Shown piece by piece: positions 55,612-64,000 of a stretch of 64,000 bases of DNA. Source of the stretch: CAMYMQ01 sp963730305 (lineage in GTDB: Bacteria > Pseudomonadota > Alphaproteobacteria > Bin65); assembly GCA_963730305.1 (NCBI GenBank), contig CAVSRB010000003.1, positions 434,001 through 498,000 of the forward strand, read 5' to 3'. Each line of letters starts with the position of its first letter. Positions within the stretch are counted from its first letter, which is position 1. The notes under the pieces are model-generated. The model ran no database searches, was not told the origin of the DNA, and saw only the letters and a program-made list of their open reading frames with translations. The position numbers and the translations under genes were made by a program.

Positions 55612-56172
55612 TCAGCGCGCCGCATATTCCAGCAGTTCGTCGACCATGCCGACGGCGGTGTCGACATACTCGGCGACCACCGTGAGTGCGTCCGGGCGGT
55701 CCAGCCCCGCCTCGCCGATCACCTCACCGTCCTGGAACTTGAGGCGGATGCCGCACTTGCGCGCCAGCCGCTTCATCTTCTCGTTCTCGGGCAGGCACAT
55801 CATGTACAGGTTGCCGATGTTCCGGTTGCGCGCCACGATCACCGCCCGGCTCAACAGGCGCGTGCCAAGGCCGCTGTTCTGCCACGGCCGCTCGACCGAA
55901 ATCGCGAATTCGGCATTGCCCGGCTTGTCGAACCAGGCCTGCGACGAGCCGTCGACGACACAGATCTGCGCGACGCCGCGCAGCTTGCCGTCGACCAGAT
56001 AACCGACGTGAAGGGACCGGGCGCGGTCGATGCTGTTGCAGTAGGTCTCGATCGCCTCCGGCTTGAGCGACGCGCCGCCGAAGCGCATGCGCCGGTCTTC
56101 CGGGTCGAGACGCAACAGGTGGTCCCTCAGCAGCGGGAGTTCCGATCCCGCCAGATAACGAATCACGCTCAT
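55612..56172 (-). CDS. GNAT-family N-acetyltransferase
   Basis: This 186-aa protein has the acetyl-CoA fold: LRGVAQICVVDGSSQAWFDK, AEFAISVERPWQNSGLGTRL (motif A, Q/RxxGxG/A) and MKRLARKCGIRLKFQDGEVI. The ATG at 56172 (MSVIRYLAGSE) was chosen because the upstream 36 codons look non-coding and AT-rich. The substrate is unknown. It is divergent from djlA. Confidence 0.85.
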   Translation of the reverse strand: MSVIRYLAGSELPLLRDHLLRLDPEDRRMRFGGASLKPEAIETYCNSIDRARSLHVGYLVDGKLRGVAQICVVDGSSQAWFDKPGNAEFAISVERPWQNSGLGTRLLSRAVIVARNRNIGNLYMMCLPENEKMKRLARKCGIRLKFQDGEVIGEAGLDRPDALTVVAEYVDTAVGMVDELLEYAAR

Positions 56173-56259
56173 GGCCTGAAGGCTTCCTGTCCTGTTCGAA
56201 GGAATTGTAAATTTGTTTACGTATATTGCGCTGCAACATAGCGAGAGCAATGCCGATTC

Positions 56260-56282
56260 ATTTGCATGGCCTCTATGCAAAT
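56260..56282. promoter_or_regulatory. operator-like inverted repeat between GNAT gene and djlA
   Basis: ATTTGCAT and ATGCAAAT form a perfect 8-bp inverted repeat around 7 bases in the AT-rich 256-base divergent gap. Its AT content stands out from the neighbourhood. It lies 87 bases upstream of the GNAT start and 146 bases upstream of djlA. Confidence 0.45.
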
Positions 56283-56428
56283 ATTGGAAAACTGCGGTAT
56301 AACTATAAGGATGATGGTCGGGCGTTTCGCGATTATTTGGCAGTGCAACATGAACCGGGGATTGCGCTGCGCTTGAAATCCCGGGCCGTCCGCCACTAAA
56401 CCGTCACCGGGACAGCGGACCGGAACTC

Positions 56429-57169
56429 ATGAGCATTTGGGGCAAGATCGTGGGCGGCGCGACGGGCTTCGCGCTCGGCGGGCCGCTGGGCGCGATATTG
56501 GGCTTGGCCGCCGGCCACGCCGCCGACGTCGCCATCGACAGCTTTTCCGGTCGCGTGCCCGGCGCCGACGGCACCAAGCAGATCGCCTTCACCACGGCGG
56601 TGATCGTGTTGGGCGCCAAGATGGCCAAGGCCGACGGCGTGGTCACCCGCGACGAGGTCGACGCCTTCAAGCAGGTCTTCCAGGTGCCGCCGAGCGAGAT
56701 GAAGGGCGTCGCCCGCCTGTTCGACCTGGCCAAGAAGGACCATCGCGGCTTCGAGCCCTACGCGCGCCAGCTCGCACGGATGTTCGCGGAGAATCCCGCG
56801 ATCCTCGAGCAGGTGCTCGACGCCCTGTTCCACATCGCCAAGGCCGACAACCAGTATCATCCGGGCGAGCGCGCCTTCCTCACCGAGGTCGCCCGGATCT
56901 TCGGCTTCGACCAGACCGAGTTCCGGCGGATCGAGGCCAAGCACACCGTGCAGCCCAAGGATGACCCCTATGCGATCCTGGGCCTTGCTCCCGACGCCAC
57001 CGACGACGAGATCAAGGCCCGCTATCGCACCTTGATCCGCGAACACCACCCCGACCAACTCGTCGCCCAGGGCATGCCCAAGGAATTCGTCGACCAGGCC
57101 ACCGCCGAGATGGCCAAGATCAACACCGCCTACGACGCGATCGAGAAAGAGCGCGCCGAGAGCCGATAG
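56429..57169 (+). CDS. djlA: DjlA-like protein: TerB domain plus J domain
   Basis: This 246-aa protein begins with a glycine-rich membrane-spanning-type segment (ATGFALGGPLGAILGLAAGH). Residues about 50-165 are a TerB-like domain (TTAVIVLGAKMAKADGVVTR and LFHIAKADNQYHPGERAFL). Residues about 175-245 are a J domain: DDPYAILGLAPDATDDEIKA with the HPD motif in REHHPDQL. J domains stimulate DnaK. Its stop is one base before the ABC-F start, so it probably forms an operon with it. Confidence 0.9.
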   Translation: MSIWGKIVGGATGFALGGPLGAILGLAAGHAADVAIDSFSGRVPGADGTKQIAFTTAVIVLGAKMAKADGVVTRDEVDAFKQVFQVPPSEMKGVARLFDLAKKDHRGFEPYARQLARMFAENPAILEQVLDALFHIAKADNQYHPGERAFLTEVARIFGFDQTEFRRIEAKHTVQPKDDPYAILGLAPDATDDEIKARYRTLIREHHPDQLVAQGMPKEFVDQATAEMAKINTAYDAIEKERAESR

Positions 57170-57170
57170 C

Positions 57171-59011
<1,841 letters not shown>

Positions 59012-59012
<1 letters not shown>

Positions 59013-59884
59013 TGGCGCTGACCCATGTCGCCCTCGCCGTCCTGGTCATGCTGCTGTGGGGCCTCAACTTCGTCGCCGCCAAATTCGGGCTCCAGGAATT
59101 GTCGCCGCTGCTGATGCTGTCGCTGCGCTTCCTGATCGTCGGGCTGGTGCTGATCCCGTTCTGCCCCTATCCCCGGGGCCGGATGAAGCAGATCGGCGTG
59201 CTCTCGGTCGTCCTCGGCACCATCCATTTCAGCCTGATGTTCAACGGCATCCGCGGGGTCGACGCCGGGGTCGCCGCGGTGGCGATCCAGCTCCAGGTGC
59301 CGTTCGCGGCGATCCTCGCCGCCATCGTCTTCAAGGACCGCCTCGGCTGGCGCCGGATGGTGGGCATGGCCTTCGCTTTCGTCGGCGTCGCCATGCTCGC
59401 GGGCGAGCCGCGCATGGCGTCGAGCCTGTTCTCGCTGGCGCTGGTGGTCTCGGCGTCCTTCGTCTGGGCGATCTCGAACATCCAGGTCAAGATGATCGGC
59501 GAGATCAACCCGCTGTCGCTGCTGGCGTGGAGCAGCCTGTTGTCGGCCCCCCAACTGTTCGGCCTGTCGCTGTTGATGGAGCACGGCCAGATGGCCGCGA
59601 TCGCCGACGCGGGTTGGCGCGGCTGGGGCGCGATCGCCTATATGGTCATCTGCGTCAGCGGCGTCGGCTACGGCATCTGGTACTATCTCGTGCCCCGCTA
59701 TTCGGTGAACCAGACCATGCCGTTCACGTTGATGGTCCCGGTCTTCGGCATCGTGTCGGGCGCGCTGGTGCTCGGCGAGCGAATGACGTGGCTGATGCTG
59801 ATCGGCAGTGTGCTGACCCTGGCCGGCGTCGCGGTCATCATCCTGCGCCGGCCGCGCGTCGCGGAAGGCCCGCTGCAAACCTGA
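59012..59884 (+). CDS. EamA-family metabolite exporter
   Basis: This 290-aa protein has ten membrane helices in two EamA repeats: LLWGLNFVAAKFGLQELSPL, ALQ-type QLQVPFAAILAAIVFKDRL, and PFTLMVPVFGIVSGALVLGE. It resembles the amino-acid or metabolite exporters of the DMT group, such as the E. coli O-acetylserine/cysteine exporter, but the substrate is uncertain. Its ATG shares bases with the uup stop (TGATG). Confidence 0.88.
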
Positions 59885-59935
59885 CCGGCCCGCGCTACGA
59901 GCCGGCAGCACCGAACAGGCAGCACCGAGACCGAA

Positions 59936-60655
59936 ATGAAGATCGTCGAACGCCCCTCGCCCAACTTCAACGACCGGCCGGCCGAAACGCCGATCGACAT
60001 CATCGTGCTCCACTACACCGGGCTGCCGACCGCCGCAGAGGCGCTCGCCCGGCTGTGCGACCCGGTGGCGCGGGTCAGCGCCCACTACACCATCGACGAA
60101 GACGGCACGGTCTACCGCCACGTCGCCGAGGACAAGCGCGCCTGGCACGCGGGCGTGAGCTCCTGGGGAGGCGATACCGACGTCAACGGCCGCTCGATCG
60201 GGATCGAGATCGTCAATCCGGGTCACGAGTTCGGCTATCGGGACTTCCCCGAGCCCCAGATGAGTGCGGTCGCGGCCCTGTGCCGCGAGTTGATCGCCCG
60301 CCATCCGATCCCGCCCTGTCGCGTGGTCGGCCATTCCGACGTCGCGCCCGACCGCAAGCGCGATCCCGGCGAGCTGTTCGACTGGCGCGGGCTCGCCGCA
60401 GCCGGGGTCGGCCTGTGGCCGGCTGCTGCCGACCTCGGGGCGGACGAATTCGTCGCGGGAGACAGTGTCGACGTCGCCGAGTTCCAGACGGGGCTGCGCC
60501 GCTACGGCTACGGCTGCCCCGAGAGCGGCGCGCTCGACGACGCGACGCGCACGGTGGTCGCCTCGTTCCAGCGCCACTTCCGGCCGGCGGCGGTCGACGG
60601 CCAGCCCGACGCGGAATGCGCCGCCATCCTCGCGGCGCTTCTCGGCGCGATGTGA
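59936..60655 (+). CDS. N-acetylmuramoyl-L-alanine amidase (AmpD/AmiD-like) with peptidoglycan-binding domain
   Basis: This 239-aa amidase_2-type enzyme cleaves the muramoyl-alanine bond in murein turnover or recycling. Zinc ligands include His26 (VLHYTG) and the later His in VVGHSDVAPDRKRDPG, with the Asp ligand in the same motif. DVNGRSIGIEIVNPGH is a family signature. A C-terminal peptidoglycan-binding domain (about 175-235, FQTGLRRYGYGCPESGALDD) follows. No signal peptide is visible, which fits a cytosolic recycling role or an alternative export route. Confidence 0.9.
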   Translation: MKIVERPSPNFNDRPAETPIDIIVLHYTGLPTAAEALARLCDPVARVSAHYTIDEDGTVYRHVAEDKRAWHAGVSSWGGDTDVNGRSIGIEIVNPGHEFGYRDFPEPQMSAVAALCRELIARHPIPPCRVVGHSDVAPDRKRDPGELFDWRGLAAAGVGLWPAAADLGADEFVAGDSVDVAEFQTGLRRYGYGCPESGALDDATRTVVASFQRHFRPAAVDGQPDAECAAILAALLGAM

Positions 60656-60673
60656 CGCGCCGCCCCCGCCGTT

Positions 60674-60740
60674 AACCAACGCGTAAGCCTGGGCGTCAAC
60701 CGGCGTTAAAGCTTGGGCGTCAACCGAGGCGTAAGGTCCG
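60674..60740. repeat. 24-base imperfect tandem repeat
   Basis: Two full units of 24 bases (60674-60697 and 60698-60721) and a partial third share the pattern AACC-N(3-5)-GCGT(T)AA(A)GC-N-TGGGCGTC. They lie between the amidase stop and the small membrane-protein gene. They may be a decayed regulatory array or a slippage product. Confidence 0.6.
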
Positions 60741-60812
60741 CCGGGGCATTCTTCGGGTCTGAGGGGCATCGCCGTCCCGGCGGCGCTGCTGAATGCGATG
60801 GGAATTCGAACC

Positions 60813-61103
60813 ATGAAGAAGAAGCCGACTTCCACGACCGAGAACTGGGTGATGGTGGCAACCGTCGGGATGCTGTTCACCGCGATGAGCACAGCGCTCG
60901 CGGTCTTCATCGCCTCGGGCGCGCTCGACGGCGTCGACGGCGCCTCGGTCCAGGGCCTGTGGGGCGCCGCGATCGCCCTGGCCAGCCTGTGCCTGCTGAT
61001 GGCCGTCGCCGGGGTCGCGATCTTCGTGATGCGCACGGAGGGCCTGAAACAGGGGCCGAAACGCAAGCAGCGGGCCTTTACCAACCGCCCCCAAGCCACT
61101 TGA
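60813..61103 (+). CDS. hypothetical two-helix membrane protein
   Basis: This 96-aa protein (ATG at 60813, preceded by GGGA) has two membrane segments (WVMVATVGMLFTAMSTALAV and AAIALASLCLLMAVAGVAIF) and basic ends. A start at 60798 is possible. I do not recognise a family. It ends 30 bases before rnpB on the same strand. Confidence 0.6.
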   Translation: MKKKPTSTTENWVMVATVGMLFTAMSTALAVFIASGALDGVDGASVQGLWGAAIALASLCLLMAVAGVAIFVMRTEGLKQGPKRKQRAFTNRPQAT

Positions 61104-61133
61104 AACCTGCGCGCGAACCCCTAGTCTCTTCCT

Positions 61134-61530
<397 letters not shown>

Positions 61531-61545
61531 ATCTCCATTCCAATC

Positions 61546-61572
61546 CCCATTTCCGACGCCCATGAAATCCCA
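61546..61572 (-). promoter_or_regulatory. partial MraZ-like box array after rnpB
   Basis: On the minus strand TGGG occurs at 61569-61572 and 61559-61562 (10 bases apart) and at 61546-61549. The plus-strand GACGCCCATGAAATCCCATG closely repeats part of the array before mraZ. It may be a duplicated operator remnant. The 61531-61889 gap holds no gene. Confidence 0.45.
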
Positions 61573-61754
61573 TGGCGGCAGGCGCCCGCGGGCAAACGCC
61601 TTATGAGAACAAATCATGAATAGTATTGGCGGTAACTTGCTGAAATGATCGTCAAGATCAAGATGAGACTAGAACGTATCGTGATTCGCACGACATGTGG
61701 GCCTTTCGTCACTTCTGTTCTTCTATTTGATTCAACCCCTTAATTACTTGTTCG

Positions 61755-61788
61755 TCCATTGACGCCCATGAATTCCCATGATATCCCA
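61755..61788 (-). promoter_or_regulatory. MraZ-like box array upstream of mraZ
   Basis: Read on the minus strand, TGGG occurs at 61785-61788, 61775-61778 and 61765-61768, with TGGA at 61755-61758. The repeat period is exactly 10 bases. MraZ binds arrays of TGGG-type boxes with this spacing in its own promoter, so this is a likely autoregulatory site. It lies about 100 bases upstream of the mraZ start. Boxes are reversed relative to the orientation I remember from E. coli. I cannot place a promoter in 61600-61750, which is AT-rich. Confidence 0.68.
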
Positions 61789-61889
61789 CCACATGGCAGA
61801 ACGTGCGATCTTGCAGGGTCCGCGAGTGCCATTTGGGAGACAGACCGGGTTCCGCGGGGGACCCCGGAGGACGAGGGGCGGACGACGGT

Positions 61890-62360
61890 ATGGCGTCGTT
61901 TATCGGCACCTATACGAACAGGGTCGATCGCAAGGGCCGCGTGTCGGTTCCGGCGCGCTTCCGTGCGGCCATCGCCGGCCAGCCCTTCAACGGCATCGTC
62001 GTCTCGCCGAACTTCGACCAGCAGGCCGTCGACGCCTGCGACCACCAGCGCATCGAGGAAGTCATCACCCGGCTCGACCAACCCGGCGCCTACTCCGCCG
62101 ACCAGCGCCGCGCCGCCGAACTGATCCTGTCGCGCTCCGAAGAGATCACCTTCGATTCCGAGGGCCGCATCATCGTGCCGCCGGCGATGATGGAGCTGTC
62201 CGGGATCGGCGAGCAGGCGCTGTTCGTCGGCATCGGCCGGACGTTCCAGATCTGGAACCCCGAGCGGCGCGCCGAGTGGGAAACCCGCTCGCTGCAGGGC
62301 ACCGAGGGCACCTCGCTGAGCCTCAAGGACCTCTATTCCCTGGGCGGAGCTGCCGAATGA
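61890..62360 (+). CDS. mraZ: transcriptional regulator MraZ
   Basis: MraZ is the DNA-binding autoregulator of the division and cell-wall cluster. The 156-aa protein has two SpoVT/AbrB-like repeats: FIGTYTNRVDRKGRVSVPAR and EEITFDSEGRIIVPPAMMEL. The ATG at 61890 begins MASFIGTYTNRVD, and GAGGGG lies about 13 bases upstream. Upstream codons in this frame are not plausible. Its stop overlaps the rsmH start (ATGA). Confidence 0.95.
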   Translation: MASFIGTYTNRVDRKGRVSVPARFRAAIAGQPFNGIVVSPNFDQQAVDACDHQRIEEVITRLDQPGAYSADQRRAAELILSRSEEITFDSEGRIIVPPAMMELSGIGEQALFVGIGRTFQIWNPERRAEWETRSLQGTEGTSLSLKDLYSLGGAAE

Positions 62361-63346
62361 CCGGCGCCGGCCACATCCCCGTCCTCGCCGATGCCGTCGT
62401 CGCGGCGCTCGCGCCGCGGGCCGGCGGCACCTATGTCGACGGCACCTTCGGCGGCGGCGGCTACGCCCGCGCCCTGCTCGACGCCGCCGACTGCGCGGTG
62501 CTCGGCATCGACCGCGATCCCGATGCGATCGACCGCGGCCGGGAGCTGGAGCGCCGCTACGCCGGCCGGCTGTCGCTGGTCCACGGCCGCTTCGGCGACC
62601 TGGCCCGGCTGGTCCACGACGCCGGCGCCGAGCCGGTCGACGGCGTCACCTTCGACGTCGGCGTCTCGTCGATGCAGATCGACGAGGCCGACCGCGGCTT
62701 CTCGTTCCGCCAGGACGGGCCGCTCGACATGCGCATGTCGCAGGACGGCCCCAGCGCCGCCGACATCGTCAACGAGACACCGGAGCGTGATCTCGCCGAC
62801 CTTATCTATACCTACGGCGAGGAGCGCCGCTCCCGGCAGGTGGCCAAGGCCATCGTGACCGCCCGGGCGGACGCCCCGATCACGCGCACCGGGCGGCTCG
62901 CCGAGATCGTTCGCGCCGCAATTCCCGCCTCTCCCAAGGGCGACGCGATCGATCCGGCGACCCGCACCTTCCAGGCGATCCGCATCGCGGTGAACGAGGA
63001 GCTCGACGAGCTCGGCCGCGGCCTCGACGGCGCCGAGGCGGTGCTCGCCCCGGGCGGCCGGCTCGCGGTCGTCAGCTTCCACTCGCTCGAGGACCGGATC
63101 GTCAAGACCTTCATGAAGGAGCGATCCGGCACCGCGCCGCGCGGCTCGCGCCACCGGCCCGAGGCCGGGCCGGGCCTGGCGCCGACCTTCCGCCTGCTGT
63201 TCCGCCGGCCGGTGACGCCCGGCGACGACGAGATCCGGCTCAACCCGCGCGCCCGGTCGGCGCGGCTGCGCGCGGCCGAACGCACCGACGCCCCGGCCCG
63301 GACCGCTCCGGCCCGGACCGCGGCGGGCGCGGGAGGGCGGCGCTGA
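62357..63346 (+). CDS. rsmH: 16S rRNA (cytosine-1402-N4) methyltransferase
   Basis: RsmH methylates C1402 of 16S rRNA. The 329-aa protein starts HIPVLADAVVAAL and has the SAM motif VDGTFGGGGYARAL. Conserved segments are GVTFDVGVSSMQIDEADRGF, SFRQDGPLDMRM, RTFQAIRIAVNEELDEL and LAVVSFHSLEDRIVKTFMKE. The ATG at 62357 overlaps the mraZ stop; its own stop overlaps ftsL. The basic C-terminal tail is Arg/Ala-rich. Confidence 0.96.
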   Translation: MTGAGHIPVLADAVVAALAPRAGGTYVDGTFGGGGYARALLDAADCAVLGIDRDPDAIDRGRELERRYAGRLSLVHGRFGDLARLVHDAGAEPVDGVTFDVGVSSMQIDEADRGFSFRQDGPLDMRMSQDGPSAADIVNETPERDLADLIYTYGEERRSRQVAKAIVTARADAPITRTGRLAEIVRAAIPASPKGDAIDPATRTFQAIRIAVNEELDELGRGLDGAEAVLAPGGRLAVVSFHSLEDRIVKTFMKERSGTAPRGSRHRPEAGPGLAPTFRLLFRRPVTPGDDEIRLNPRARSARLRAAERTDAPARTAPARTAAGAGGRR

Positions 63347-63693
63347 TGCGGCTATCCAACCTCCTCTGGCTCAGCCTGCTCGGCCTGATGCTCGCCGGCC
63401 TGTTCCAGGTCAAATACGAGGTCCAGAAGCTGGAGCACACGCTGGTCGGCATCCGCAAGCAGAGCGCCGAAATCCGCGAAACGATCGGCATCCTCAACGC
63501 CGAGTGGGCCTATCTGAACCGGCCGTCGCGGCTGGCTCGCCTGGGCAAGCCGCTGGGGCTGGAGCCGGTCGCGAGCAGCCAGCTCGCCGACTTCGCCACC
63601 CTGCCCGAGCGGTTCGACACGCCGCCGGCCGACCCGGCCGCCAAGCCGACCGAGACCGCGCCGAAGCCGCAGCGCCGGAGGAACCGGCGATGA
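63346..63693 (+). CDS. ftsL: cell division protein FtsL
   Basis: FtsL is a bitopic divisome protein that links FtsB and FtsQ and activates FtsWI. The 115-aa protein has one membrane helix (LLWLSLLGLMLAGLFQV), a coiled coil (EVQKLEHTLVGIRKQSAEIR), and the NRPSRLARLGKPLGLEP motif of alphaproteobacterial FtsL. The Pro/Lys-rich tail is typical. The ATG overlaps the rsmH stop. Confidence 0.92.
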   Translation: MRLSNLLWLSLLGLMLAGLFQVKYEVQKLEHTLVGIRKQSAEIRETIGILNAEWAYLNRPSRLARLGKPLGLEPVASSQLADFATLPERFDTPPADPAAKPTETAPKPQRRRNRR

Positions 63694-64000
63694 TGCGTCG
63701 TATCAAGGCGATCTGCCCGCCCTTCGCCGTCGGCGGGCGCTGCCGGCCCGGACAGGGCCGCCTCGAAGGCATCCACAAGGAGGCGCTGGACACCGGGCGC
63801 ACCCGCCTGGTCTTCGCCGGGACGCTGTTCCTGCTCGCCTTCATGGCGATCAGCGCGCGCCTGCTCGACCTCGCCCTGGTCGACGCCGCGACCGCGCGCC
63901 ACCATGTCGACCGCACCCGCCTCGCCGGGCCGAAGCCGCTGCACATGCGCGCCGACATCGTCGACCGCAACGGCGCGGTGCTCGCCACCAGCGTCGTCTC
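63690..64000 (+). CDS. ftsI: peptidoglycan transpeptidase FtsI (PBP3), N-terminal fragment
   Basis: The fragment has a cytoplasmic N-terminus, a membrane helix (LVFAGTLFLLAFMAISARLL) and the start of the pedestal domain (HMRADIVDRNGAVLATSV), which matches FtsI. The full protein makes septal peptidoglycan. It begins with two adjacent ATGs at 63690 and 63693; the first overlaps the ftsL stop (ATGA) and has GGAGGA at good spacing. The remainder is outside the window. Confidence 0.93.
   Translation, partial: MMRRIKAICPPFAVGGRCRPGQGRLEGIHKEALDTGRTRLVFAGTLFLLAFMAISARLLDLALVDAATARHHVDRTRLAGPKPLHMRADIVDRNGAVLATSVV

Overview
The window is GC-rich chromosomal DNA from an alphaproteobacterium, most likely in or near the Rhodospirillales; I cannot name a genus. 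The main evidence is a circularly permuted, two-piece tmRNA gene next to an alpha-type sspB. The core genes agree: ilvI-ilvH-ilvC, hflK-hflC, Cox11/CtaG, ThyX, a class A RNase P RNA and the mraZ-rsmH-ftsL-ftsI start of the division and cell-wall cluster. Codon use looks uniform. I see no IS element, prophage, CRISPR array or tRNA gene.

Layout. 1-9 kb: branched-chain amino acid synthesis (ilvC', ilvH, a DUF1737 gene, ilvI), miaA, serB, and the membrane-protease block degP/htrA, a DUF2065 gene, hflC, hflK. 9-16 kb: mrp, two CAP-domain secreted proteins, an L,D-transpeptidase, thyX, a lone Flp pilin, a PCu(A)C-like protein with degenerate copper ligands overlapping cox11, and two small membrane proteins. 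16-21 kb: a Tad/VWA surface protein split by a frameshift, then the tungstate transporter tupBCA and a divergent HTH plus periplasmic-binding-like regulator. 21-23 kb: ssrA and sspB, the substrate tag and its ClpXP adaptor side by side. 23-38 kb: mixed accessory and housekeeping genes (dioxygenase, hydrolases, PAS, TfoX, fumC, a GGDEF protein with a frameshift, RHH, YHS, a luciferase-like monooxygenase, a methyltransferase overlapping a NaChBac/NavAb-type sodium channel, D-lactate dehydrogenase, a Lys/Ala-rich membrane protein, a Cys-rich exported protein). 38-41 kb: a methyltransferase/ATP-grasp fusion divergent from a MetE-like protein. 41-45 kb: an ABC-2 exporter, a divergent MarR regulator and a GMC oxidoreductase. 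45-55 kb: a putative catabolic island (Rieske oxygenase, hydrolase, flavin reductase, hydantoinase/oxoprolinase, acyl-CoA ligase, amidohydrolase), in which the last three genes all carry frameshifts. 55-64 kb: stress protein, GNAT, djlA, ABC-F, EamA, amidase, rnpB and the dcw start.

The most notable signals beyond ordinary genes are these. A REP-like palindrome core in the P12 arm of RNase P RNA recurs in an intergenic REP cluster at 53.9 kb. A strong intrinsic terminator at 31.2 kb faces the minus strand where no gene is annotated, which suggests an unrecognised small RNA. MraZ-like boxes are phased every 10 bp upstream of mraZ, with a second partial copy just after rnpB. An 18-bp perfect operator-like palindrome precedes the Rieske oxygenase. 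One ligase has a tetranucleotide tract whose copy number would set its reading frame. Single-base frameshifts interrupt five otherwise good genes, mostly at short G/C runs, so sequencing or assembly error must be excluded first.
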